NCBI GenBank assembly: GCA_945965245.1
Contig: CAMFNC010000009.1
Span: 1 to 11,543, forward strand
Direction: 5' to 3'
From: an uncultured Porphyromonas sp.
GTDB lineage: Bacteria > Bacteroidota > Bacteroidia > Bacteroidales > Porphyromonadaceae
DNA: 11,543 nucleotides
Part shown: positions 5,683-11,543 of the stretch, piece by piece
Layout of the letters: each line of letters begins with the position of its first letter
How positions within the stretch are numbered: the stretch's first letter is position 1
Notes under the pieces: generated by a model
Seen by the model: the letters and a program-made list of their open reading frames with translations, nothing else
Databases searched by the model: none
What the model was told of the DNA's origin: nothing
Position numbers and translations under genes: made by a program

Positions 5683-7179
5683 ATGGCTTTGAAATTCATG
5701 TCAGCTGAAGAGGCTGCAACTTTTGTAAACCACAACGACAATGTTGGTTTCAGTGGCTTTACCCCTGCCGGATGCCCCAAAGTGCTGCCTGCTGCCATTG
5801 CTCGTCGCGCAGAGGCATTTCACAAAGAAGGCAAACCTTTCCAAATCGGTATGTTTACAGGTGCCAGCACCGGCGATCGCCTCGATGGCGAATTGGCACG
5901 CGCACATGCTGTCAAGTTCCGCACCCCATATCAATCCAATAAAGATATGCGCACCGGCATCAACAGTGGCGAAATCAAATATTTCGATATGCACCTTTCC
6001 ATGGAAGCACAAGAAATCCGCTACGGATTTCTCGGCCCGGTGGATGTGGCCATCATTGAAGCTGCCGATGTAACCGAAGAGGGCGAGATCGTACCCACCA
6101 GCGGTGTAGGCATCCTACCCACCATAGCCAGATTGGCTAAAGTCATCATAATAGAACTTAACGACAAACACCCTAAAGAAATTCGCGGTATTCATGACCT
6201 CTGCGAGCCTCTCGACCCTCCTTATCGCAAAGATCTTCCTGTGTATTCACCCTCCGACCGTGCCGGAAGCCCCGTGCTCAAAGTAGATCCCGCCAAGATT
6301 GTGGCTGTGGTGCGCACCAGCGAACCGAATGACGATAGCGGCTTTGCTCCTCTGGACGAGGTAACACAAGCTATCGGTAACAATGTGGCCAAATTCCTCG
6401 TAGAAGAAATTCGTTCCGGTCGTATCCCCAAAGAATTTCTCCCCTTGCAGAGCGGTGTGGGCAATGTGGCCAACGCTGTATTGGGCGCATTGGGCGATAA
6501 TCCTGAAATTCCGGCATTTAACGTCTATACCGAAGTAATCCAGGATGCCGTTATCGAGTTGATGAAAAAAGACCGCGTCAAATTCGCCAGTGGATGTTCT
6601 CTCAGCGTTAGTCGCAGTGTTATCCAAGACATCTATTCACACCTCGACTTCTTCAAAGACAAATTGCTGCTCCGGCCGCAGGAATACTCCAACAGCCCCG
6701 AAATTGTTCGCCGCTTAGGTGTTATCACCATCAACACCGCACTCGAAGCCGACATCTTCGGCAATATCAACTCCACCCACGTCAATGGCGTGCGTATGAT
6801 GAATGGAATCGGTGGTTCAGGCGACTTTACCCGCAATGGATACATCTCCATCTTCACCACTCCCAGTACAGCCAAAGATGGTAAAATCAGCTCCTTTGTG
6901 CCCCTGGTATCGCACATGGATCACACCGAGCACTCCGTTAAGGTTATCATCTCCGAATATGGTATTGCCGACCTGCGCGGCAAGAATCCTCGCGAACGTG
7001 CCGAAGAAATCATCAACAAGTGCGTTCACCCCGATTATCGCAAATTGCTGACCGACTATCTGAATATGGGCATTGCCGGTCAAACACCGCAAAACCTGAA
7101 GTGCTGCTTCGCTTTCCACCAAGAGATGGCTAAGAGTGGCGATATGCGCAATGTAAACTGGGGAGAATATAATAGATAA
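5683..7179 (+). CDS. Acetyl-CoA hydrolase/transferase family CoA-transferase (succinyl-CoA:acetate type)
   Basis: The 498-residue protein belongs to the class I CoA-transferase family of AarC, Cat1 and ScpC, which swap CoA between succinyl-CoA, acetate, propionate or butyrate through a glutamyl-CoA thioester. The catalytic Glu is E284 in YTEVIQDAV (282-290). QSGVGNVANAV (256-266), FASGCSLSVS (301-310), NGIGGSGDF (374-382) and SEYGIADLRG (424-433) are family landmarks of the CoA-binding and oxyanion regions. Length is normal for the family. In an anaerobic Bacteroidales cell the likely job is to recover CoA from succinyl-CoA or propionyl-CoA while making acetate, propionate or succinate, in the cytoplasm. 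The sequence alone does not fix the acyl donor; butyrate-forming or 4-hydroxybutyrate transferases are relatives. It is monocistronic, between promoter P2 and a strong terminator. The ATG at 5683 gives the usual MALKFMSAEEAA start; an ATG at 5698 is the alternative. Confidence 0.93.
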   Translation: MALKFMSAEEAATFVNHNDNVGFSGFTPAGCPKVLPAAIARRAEAFHKEGKPFQIGMFTGASTGDRLDGELARAHAVKFRTPYQSNKDMRTGINSGEIKYFDMHLSMEAQEIRYGFLGPVDVAIIEAADVTEEGEIVPTSGVGILPTIARLAKVIIIELNDKHPKEIRGIHDLCEPLDPPYRKDLPVYSPSDRAGSPVLKVDPAKIVAVVRTSEPNDDSGFAPLDEVTQAIGNNVAKFLVEEIRSGRIPKEFLPLQSGVGNVANAVLGALGDNPEIPAFNVYTEVIQDAVIELMKKDRVKFASGCSLSVSRSVIQDIYSHLDFFKDKLLLRPQEYSNSPEIVRRLGVITINTALEADIFGNINSTHVNGVRMMNGIGGSGDFTRNGYISIFTTPSTAKDGKISSFVPLVSHMDHTEHSVKVIISEYGIADLRGKNPRERAEEIINKCVHPDYRKLLTDYLNMGIAGQTPQNLKCCFAFHQEMAKSGDMRNVNWGEYNR

Positions 7180-7200
7180 TATCTCTCCCCTTTTCCAATA

Positions 7201-7240
7201 AAAAAGCGTGCATGGCAAATCAATGCCGTGCACGCTTTTT
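7201..7240 (+). terminator. Terminator of the CoA-transferase gene
   Basis: AAAAAGCGTGCATGGCA (7201-7217) pairs with TGCCGTGCACGCTTTTT (7224-7240), 17 pairs with one T-G wobble and a 6-nt loop. The stem ends in a five-T run 61 nt after the stop codon. The matching A-run means it could also block transcription entering from the other side. Confidence 0.93.
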
Positions 7241-7280
7241 AAATATCCACCAATCACTATAAGCTCCTTACTCAATACCA

Positions 7281-7313
7281 TGTGGTTTCTGTGATTTTTA
7301 ATCACTACTTTTG
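7281..7313 (+). promoter_or_regulatory. Promoter P3 for the exporter operon, with inverted repeat abutting the -7 element
   Basis: TACTTTTG (7306-7313) matches the -7 consensus TAnnTTTG exactly; the -33 position has only a weak TGTGG (7281-7285). Transcription would start near 7320, about 76 nt before the ATG at 7396. GTGATT-TTT-AATCAC (7291-7305) is a perfect inverted repeat that touches the -7 element and is a candidate operator. Confidence 0.6.
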
Positions 7314-7395
7314 TGCCGTACAAATACGGTGACAAGCTCGATTTTTTATCTCGGCCATGTAAACCGAACGGGCAAGTCGCTCTTTATTCAAGATT

Positions 7396-8163
7396 ATGAA
7401 AGAAGAATATGTGGCTTCGGTGAGTCGATTCATTGCCGATTACGCCGCACATCTGATGTCCACAGGCGTGCATACCTCACGCGTGGTGCGCAATAGCAAA
7501 CGCATAGGCTGTGCTTTTAATTTGGAGGTTTACTTAAGCGTACAACAGAAAAGCATCATCCTAACCATCCAAGACCCAGAAACGGGCAAAAGGAACAACG
7601 AGGTAATCGAGGTACCGCCTCATCCCATCAGCTTCGAGCATAACGCTGCACTCAGTGCACTCAGTTGGGAAGCTGTGGATGAGAAACTGTCGTTGGAGGT
7701 TCTTCAAAAGCGTTACAACAAAATCCTGTCTGCCCCCAAGATTCATCCGCTTTTCGTGTTAATTCTGGCCAGTCTAGCCAATCTTTCGTTTTGCCGTCTT
7801 TTCGGGGGAGATCTCATTTCCATGGGTATCGTCTTTTCCGCCACCATGGTGGGAATGTTTCTAAAGCAACAGATGCAGAAACGGCATATCAATCATTTCA
7901 TTGTGTTCATGATATCGGCATTCGTAGCTTCACTCTGCGCCTCCACCTCACTGATTTTCAAGGATGCCACTTCCGACATTGCTCTTGCCACCAGTGTGCT
8001 TTTCTTAGTACCGGGTGTGCCATTGATTAACGGGGTGATAGATATCGTGGAGGGATATGTGCTCAATGGGTTTGCACGGATCACAGAGGCCGCCTTGCTG
8101 GTGGTAAGTATTGCTGCCGGTCTTTCGGTTACATTGTTAATGGTCAAAGACAGTTTACTATGA
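7396..8163 (+). CDS. ThrE/YjjP-type exporter subunit (DUF1212 domain)
   Basis: The 255-residue protein matches the N-terminal half of the ThrE threonine/serine exporter, found split as YjjP in many bacteria. A soluble N-terminal part (about 1-115) carries the HLMSTGVHTSRV motif (19-30) typical of the family. Five membrane segments follow at about 117-136, 138-157, 166-186, 194-214 and 231-250. The conserved VPGVPLINGVIDIVEGYVL (205-223) lies at the end of the fourth. Corynebacterium ThrE exports threonine and serine; the E. coli YjjP-YjjB pair has been reported to export succinate. Given the CoA-transferase and carboxyltransferase next door, a C4-dicarboxylate substrate is attractive but unproven. 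Its last four bases (ATGA) overlap the start of the YjjB-like gene, so the two are translationally coupled and almost certainly form one complex in the inner membrane. Confidence 0.88.
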   Translation: MKEEYVASVSRFIADYAAHLMSTGVHTSRVVRNSKRIGCAFNLEVYLSVQQKSIILTIQDPETGKRNNEVIEVPPHPISFEHNAALSALSWEAVDEKLSLEVLQKRYNKILSAPKIHPLFVLILASLANLSFCRLFGGDLISMGIVFSATMVGMFLKQQMQKRHINHFIVFMISAFVASLCASTSLIFKDATSDIALATSVLFLVPGVPLINGVIDIVEGYVLNGFARITEAALLVVSIAAGLSVTLLMVKDSLL

Positions 8164-8678
8164 AAGAAGCGATGGAGATAATAATAGCTATTTTGACAGA
8201 TGGTTTCTTTGCGGCATTGGCGGGTATCGGCTTCGGTAGCATTTCGGACCCTCCGTTTCGGGCTTTCAAGATGATCGCCACCCTGGCAGCTGCCGGACAT
8301 GCCTGCCGCTTCGTACTGATGAGTTTTGGCGGAGTGGATATAGCCACCGCTTCGCTAGCCGCCGGGCTGGTCATTGGCTTCGGCAGTCTGTGGCTGGGCA
8401 AGCGGGTGCGCTGCCCCATGACGGTACTTTACATCCCAGCTCTATTGCCCATGATTCCGGGTAAGTTTGCTTATAATATGGTCTTTTCGTTTTTCATGAG
8501 CCTACAATCTCTGCACAATGCAGAGCGGCTGCGCATGTATATGGAAATGCTTTTCAGCAATACCATTGTGGCAGTGGCGGTAATCTTCATGCTCGCCGTA
8601 GGCGCCACTTTTCCGATATTCATTTTCCCCGACAAAGCATTTTCGATGACGCGCCGACACAATCAATCCAACGACTAA
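8160..8678 (+). CDS. ThrE/YjjB-type exporter subunit (threonine/serine exporter family, DUF3815)
   Basis: The 172-residue protein corresponds to the C-terminal half of ThrE, i.e. the YjjB partner of the upstream YjjP-like protein. It is nearly all membrane: hydrophobic segments at about 5-25, 36-55, 61-80, 88-115 and 131-155. Its landmark is IPALLPMIPGKFAYNMVFSF (92-111), matching the conserved P...PG...Y stretch of the family. The start ATG at 8160 overlaps the upstream stop by four bases, and the next gene begins 6 bp after its stop, so all three sit in one operon from promoter P3. The split two-subunit form is common outside Actinobacteria. Substrate unknown: threonine/serine or succinate are the described options for the family. 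Confidence 0.87.
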   Translation: MKEAMEIIIAILTDGFFAALAGIGFGSISDPPFRAFKMIATLAAAGHACRFVLMSFGGVDIATASLAAGLVIGFGSLWLGKRVRCPMTVLYIPALLPMIPGKFAYNMVFSFFMSLQSLHNAERLRMYMEMLFSNTIVAVAVIFMLAVGATFPIFIFPDKAFSMTRRHNQSND

Positions 8679-8684
8679 TATAAT

Positions 8685-9407
8685 ATGGAAACATTTTGGC
8701 GTACAATAGCGCTTTACAACGCCGGCACCTGGGCGGTGCAGATAGTTCTGATGCTCACCGGCATTCTATTGACAGCAATACTGTTGCATCGTCCCAAAGC
8801 ATGGGTGGGAAAAGCCATGAAAATCTACATGATTTTGCTCTATGTATGGATTGCCGCAGTGTACTACTTTGTTTATTGCGCCGAACGAAATTACAACGAA
8901 GTCATGGCCATTTTCTGGCTGGTGATGGCTATTATCTGGGTTTGGGATTTATTCAGTGGCTACACGGTATTCGAGCGCACGCACAAGTACGATGTCACTG
9001 CCTATACATTGCTGGCCATGCCGTTTGTCTATCCGGTGGTATCTCTGCTGCGAGGACTTACGTTCCCCGAAATGACCTCACCGGTAATGCCCTGTTCGGT
9101 GGTGGTCTTCACTTTCGGGTTACTATTGCTTTTCACCCGGCGAGTCAATATTTTTCTAGTGCTCTTTCTCTGTCATTGGTCGCTTATCGGACTATCCAAA
9201 ACCTATTTCTTCGGCATCCCAGAAGATTATCTGCTGGCAGGGGCATCTATCCCCGGTCTGTATCTGTTTTTCCGCGAATATTTCCTGAACGATCTGCACA
9301 CCGACACCAAACCTTCGGCACGCTACATCAATCTACTATTGATTACCGTGTGCATCTGCCTGCTTGTGCTGCTCACGCTCTCCCTATTTATGGAGGCTGC
9401 ACAATAA
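8685..9407 (+). CDS. DUF6064-like multi-pass membrane protein in the exporter operon
   Basis: This 240-residue protein has about eight hydrophobic segments, near 16-34, 46-64, 73-91, 104-122, 136-151, 153-170, 181-197 and 214-236. It has no signal peptide or known catalytic motif. The N-terminal FWRTIALYNAGTWAVQI (4-20) and the late CHWSLIGLSKTYFFGIPEDY (163-182) resemble, from memory, the family of unknown function DUF6064; the match should be tested. It starts 6 bp after the YjjB-like gene, so it is co-transcribed with the exporter subunits and may assist or modulate them, or simply share regulation. A longer overlapping frame (8696-9484) was rejected because its composition is not that of a real protein. 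The stop lies 10 bp from the stop of the convergent kinase gene. Coding status is sure; function unknown. Confidence 0.8.
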   Translation: METFWRTIALYNAGTWAVQIVLMLTGILLTAILLHRPKAWVGKAMKIYMILLYVWIAAVYYFVYCAERNYNEVMAIFWLVMAIIWVWDLFSGYTVFERTHKYDVTAYTLLAMPFVYPVVSLLRGLTFPEMTSPVMPCSVVVFTFGLLLLFTRRVNIFLVLFLCHWSLIGLSKTYFFGIPEDYLLAGASIPGLYLFFREYFLNDLHTDTKPSARYINLLLITVCICLLVLLTLSLFMEAAQ

Positions 9408-9417
9408 AACACACGTG

Positions 9418-10473
9418 TCAGAGGGATTGGCAGAAATCATCGAGGCGGTGCAGATATGTAATCTGTGCCCGTGTACGGCGATAGTTATGCTCGGGATCGG
9501 TCACTTTGTAGTAAGTATCGCCATTGAGATAGTCTGTCAGGAAGCGCACTGCCTGCATATAGGTCATCATGCGTCCGGCATACGGGATGAGCGATTTTTC
9601 GGTTTCGGTCAGAAAATCTGCCGCCTGCACATACCCCTCCACAAAAGCATGATACACATCCGCCTTTACTGCTATGCGGTCGATATCCGGTTCATCTTCC
9701 GGCGTGCTGCACACACCGGTGCGAATGAAATCGCCCACATCGCTCAAAATAAAACCGGGCATCACCGTATCCCAATCCACCACGCAGAGCACTTCTCCAC
9801 GAGCATCAAAGAGAATATTATCCACTTTAGTATCACAGTGAATGGTGCGTTTGGGCAGCATCCCCGCGGCATACAACCGCTCATGATGGGTAAATTCATG
9901 GCTCCGAGCCAATAACTCATCCACCCAAGGACACACATGAGTCAGTCGGTCGGCAACATTGCGCCTTACCGCTTCCTGCAACTCTTCTATGCGGAAGCTC
10001 ACATGGTGAAAATTAATAATGGTTTCACCCAATTCACCCTCGGGAATAGTGGCAAGGATGCTTTCAAATTGTCCAAAAGCCCAACCGGCACTGCGAGCTG
10101 TATCGGGATTGACTTCGTTAAGGCTCACGCTATCGGCTATGAAGCGACACAGTCGCCAATAGTTTTCGCCCACCTGCACATAATTTTTCGTTGGGTCGGC
10201 AGCCACTGGATAGAAATAGAGATATTTGCGCCGGGCATCAGGGTCGGTGGCATAATGCCGAGCCATCGTCCGGCTAACCACATCCAAATTGTGCTGCAAC
10301 ACTTCCACACGCGGAAATACATGATGATTGATACGCTGTAAGAGCCATTGTGGTTCGTTGGCAGGATTGCAGATAATAAAGGTGTCATTGATATTACCAC
10401 GCCCCAAAGGTCTGATTTCGCCCACGAGTTCATCGGGCAGAAAAAGGCTGAAAATATGTTGCTGCTCGGTCAT
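9418..10473 (-). CDS. NahK-like phosphotransferase (aminoglycoside phosphotransferase fold)
   Basis: The 351-residue protein has the kinase fold shared by aminoglycoside phosphotransferases, choline kinases and N-acetylhexosamine 1-kinases. Visible motifs in order are a glycine-rich ATP loop PLGRGNINDTF (22-32), LLQRINHHVFP (44-54), the catalytic loop IHCDTKVDNILFD (211-223) with D214 as the base and N219 as a metal ligand, and VVDWDTVMPG (231-240) with the magnesium-binding D233, followed by SDVGDFIR (244-251). The LQRIN and DTVMPG wording is that of the N-acetylhexosamine 1-kinase (NahK) group, which makes GlcNAc-1-P or GalNAc-1-P from free sugars. That would fit salvage of host or peptidoglycan amino sugars, but no sugar gene is adjacent, so the substrate is inference. 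Bacteroides homologues are sometimes labelled mucin desulfatase, a name the motifs do not support. It has its own promoter and a terminator isolates it from the upstream chelatase gene. Confidence 0.82.
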   Translation of the reverse strand: MTEQQHIFSLFLPDELVGEIRPLGRGNINDTFIICNPANEPQWLLQRINHHVFPRVEVLQHNLDVVSRTMARHYATDPDARRKYLYFYPVAADPTKNYVQVGENYWRLCRFIADSVSLNEVNPDTARSAGWAFGQFESILATIPEGELGETIINFHHVSFRIEELQEAVRRNVADRLTHVCPWVDELLARSHEFTHHERLYAAGMLPKRTIHCDTKVDNILFDARGEVLCVVDWDTVMPGFILSDVGDFIRTGVCSTPEDEPDIDRIAVKADVYHAFVEGYVQAADFLTETEKSLIPYAGRMMTYMQAVRFLTDYLNGDTYYKVTDPEHNYRRTRAQITYLHRLDDFCQSL

Positions 10474-10509
10474 AATGAATGAGAAAGAGTGTTAAATGTT
10501 TGTTATACC

Positions 10510-10517
10510 CAAAGATA
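10510..10517 (-). promoter_or_regulatory. Promoter -7 element for the NahK-like kinase gene
   Basis: On the minus strand the sequence reads TATCTTTG, an exact TAnnTTTG match, giving a start near 10503 and a leader of about 30 nt before the ATG at 10473. No TTTG -33 element is visible at the usual distance. The upstream terminator at 10555-10592 makes a separate promoter necessary, which supports the call. Confidence 0.58.
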
Positions 10518-10554
10518 ACGTTCTTTTGGATTGAGCGAGGAATATATGAAAAAA

Positions 10555-10592
10555 AGTGCCGCAAATCGGAATGTACTTCGATTTGCGGCACT
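10555..10592 (-). terminator. Terminator of the CbiK-like chelatase gene
   Basis: AGTGCCGCAAATCG (10555-10568) pairs perfectly with CGATTTGCGGCACT (10579-10592), 14 bp with a 10-nt loop. On the minus strand the stem is followed by a T-run (complement of the A-run at 10549-10555), 26 bp after the chelatase stop codon. Confidence 0.92.
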
Positions 10593-10617
10593 ATAATATT
10601 ATCAGCCTTTCGGACGA

Positions 10618-11541
10618 TTATTCAAATTCCAATTTGTTTTCGCCGGCCTTGATAGCTTCATCGAGGTGATCCATCCATACCTTCAGGATGCTGTCATAGT
10701 CTGCCAGACCTTTCAGGATGCAGTTGGATATCGGTACATTATATCCCAATTTGGTCAATTGAATGCGCCAGCTCTGCTCTTCCGGCTTAGCCTGCGGATC
10801 TTCATCACCGGCCATGTCATTATTGGCGTGGTCGCCGGCTATACTCATCAGTGGAGCCAATTTGATACCGGCACCCTTAGGCATCTGCTTTTTGATATTG
10901 GGGAGCAAATAGTTATCTGCCAACATATCAAGAGCATCCACGGTGGCAACAAAGAAATTAGGATTCTTGGCCTTGAGATAGTTTTCGATTTCATGGTAAC
11001 GCTTGTTGGCAAACGAATAGCTGTCTTCGGGATTACCGTGACCCATCAACGCGACACCCATACCGGCTTCCACGTCTTTCTTGTAAATATTGAAAAGAGC
11101 AGCACCCACGGCTTCCACATCGGCTTCGTCGCGAAGTAACGGTTCACCGAAAAGAAGTGTTTCCACGTGCGGTTTTTTTGCTTCTGCCAGTGCAGTCATT
11201 TCTTTTCTGAAGTCCTTGATGTAGCGGTCGCGTAGCATGATGTATTCCTCACCGGGGATTACATGCAATGACTGCACATAGATGGTCTTATAACCTTTTC
11301 GGTTTAGACCTTTCAACCAGAAATCAGGTGTCACATAGTATTCACCCGTTTTGGCACCCCAGCGGGTAATGGTGGTGGTGGCAGTAAAAGAGAGATACAC
11401 ATCCGTATTGGGGTATTTCTTTTTGAATTTATCCAGCATAGACTTAAAGGTCTTGTGCGGATCTTCGTAAGTACTGCCAAAAGTGACCAACAGGAGTGCA
11501 GTGTCGTGTTTTTTGTCGATTTGTGACAAAACCGTGTTCAT
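10618..11541 (-). CDS. CbiK-type sirohydrochlorin cobaltochelatase / IhtB-like protein (5' end uncertain, may be cut)
   Basis: The 307 visible residues match CbiK, the class II chelatase that inserts Co2+ (or Fe2+, Ni2+) into sirohydrochlorin. Landmarks are ALLLVTFGSTYEDPHKTF (15-32), VQSLHVIPGEEY (89-100), ALMGHGN (164-170) with H168, and SIAGDHANNDMAGDEDP (233-249) with H238. These align with metal ligands H145 and H207 of Salmonella CbiK. The third ligand, E175 there, appears as D202 in VATVDALD. Porphyromonas IhtB, a surface haem-binding protein, belongs to this family, so a role in haem/iron uptake is possible instead of cobalamin synthesis. The ATG at 11541 lies two bases from the window edge. 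The family core begins about 12 residues later, so the gene may continue beyond the window with an export signal. Family sure; metal, substrate and location open. It has its own terminator. Confidence 0.88.
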   Translation of the reverse strand: MNTVLSQIDKKHDTALLLVTFGSTYEDPHKTFKSMLDKFKKKYPNTDVYLSFTATTTITRWGAKTGEYYVTPDFWLKGLNRKGYKTIYVQSLHVIPGEEYIMLRDRYIKDFRKEMTALAEAKKPHVETLLFGEPLLRDEADVEAVGAALFNIYKKDVEAGMGVALMGHGNPEDSYSFANKRYHEIENYLKAKNPNFFVATVDALDMLADNYLLPNIKKQMPKGAGIKLAPLMSIAGDHANNDMAGDEDPQAKPEEQSWRIQLTKLGYNVPISNCILKGLADYDSILKVWMDHLDEAIKAGENKLEFE

Positions 11542-11543
11542 TT

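Noticed and set aside
6817..7335. 172-residue minus-strand frame across the CoA-transferase 3' end and terminator
   Set aside because: It spans the strong terminator hairpin and is a reverse shadow of the CoA-transferase.
7311..7496. 61-residue frame overlapping the exporter leader as a possible leader peptide
   Set aside because: It starts before the predicted transcription start and extends into the YjjP-like gene in another frame; no run of regulatory codons.
8696..9484. 262-residue frame, longer than the called membrane protein it overlaps
   Set aside because: Its composition is rich in His, Arg and Ser with no coherent segments, and it runs into the convergent kinase gene. The 8685-9407 frame has regular membrane segments and operon spacing.
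9937..10341. 134-residue plus-strand frame opposite the kinase gene
   Set aside because: Lies within the kinase gene, whose ATP-loop and catalytic motifs are clear; no sign of independent coding.
1..11543. Mobile element, phage, CRISPR or defence island
   Set aside because: No transposase, integrase, direct-repeat array, tRNA-flanked insertion or defence gene was seen; gene content and codon style are uniform and chromosomal.

Overview
The window looks like ordinary chromosomal DNA from a member of the Bacteroidales. The evidence is the protein sequences (a Bacteroidetes-type serine palmitoyltransferase tail, a lysine-less OadA/PycB-like carboxyltransferase, an IhtB/CbiK-like chelatase), promoter elements of the Bacteroidetes form TAnnTTTG, and the lack of strong Shine-Dalgarno sequences before start codons. 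I cannot fix the genus; a Porphyromonas-like relative is my guess only. No tRNA, rRNA, CRISPR array, insertion sequence or phage gene was seen.

Layout, left to right. (1) 1-365: C-terminal end of a PLP-dependent acyl-CoA:amino acid synthase, probably serine palmitoyltransferase, converging on trmD (455-1132, minus) across a shared hairpin terminator. (2) 1242-3880: rsmE, then a pyruvate/oxaloacetate carboxyltransferase (pycB/oadA-like) 32 bp later, closed by a strong terminator shared with the convergent miaB (3957-5285, minus). (3) 5286-5682: a 397-bp divergent intergenic region with two Bacteroidetes promoters. The first is followed within about 80 nt by a strong intrinsic terminator, giving a candidate small RNA or attenuated leader. 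The second drives an acetyl-CoA hydrolase/transferase-family CoA-transferase (5683-7179), which ends at a 17-bp terminator hairpin. (4) 7306-9407: promoter and tight three-gene membrane operon, a split ThrE/YjjP-YjjB-type exporter plus a DUF6064-like membrane protein. (5) 9418-11541, minus strand: a NahK-like small-molecule kinase with its own promoter, then a CbiK-type chelatase whose 5' end may lie beyond the window.

Three tRNA/rRNA modification genes (trmD, rsmE, miaB) are interleaved with genes that fit anaerobic C4-dicarboxylate/propionate metabolism: a carboxyltransferase acting on pyruvate/oxaloacetate, a CoA-transferase of the succinyl-CoA:acetate type, and a transporter pair whose E. 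coli counterpart YjjPB has been reported as a succinate exporter. That metabolic link is inference from neighbourhood.

The points most worth a second look are: the carboxyltransferase's biotinyl-like domain with no biotin-accepting lysine; the candidate small RNA at about 5415-5492; similar inverted repeats abutting the -7 elements of both the CoA-transferase and exporter promoters; and Asp in place of the metal-binding Glu in the chelatase.
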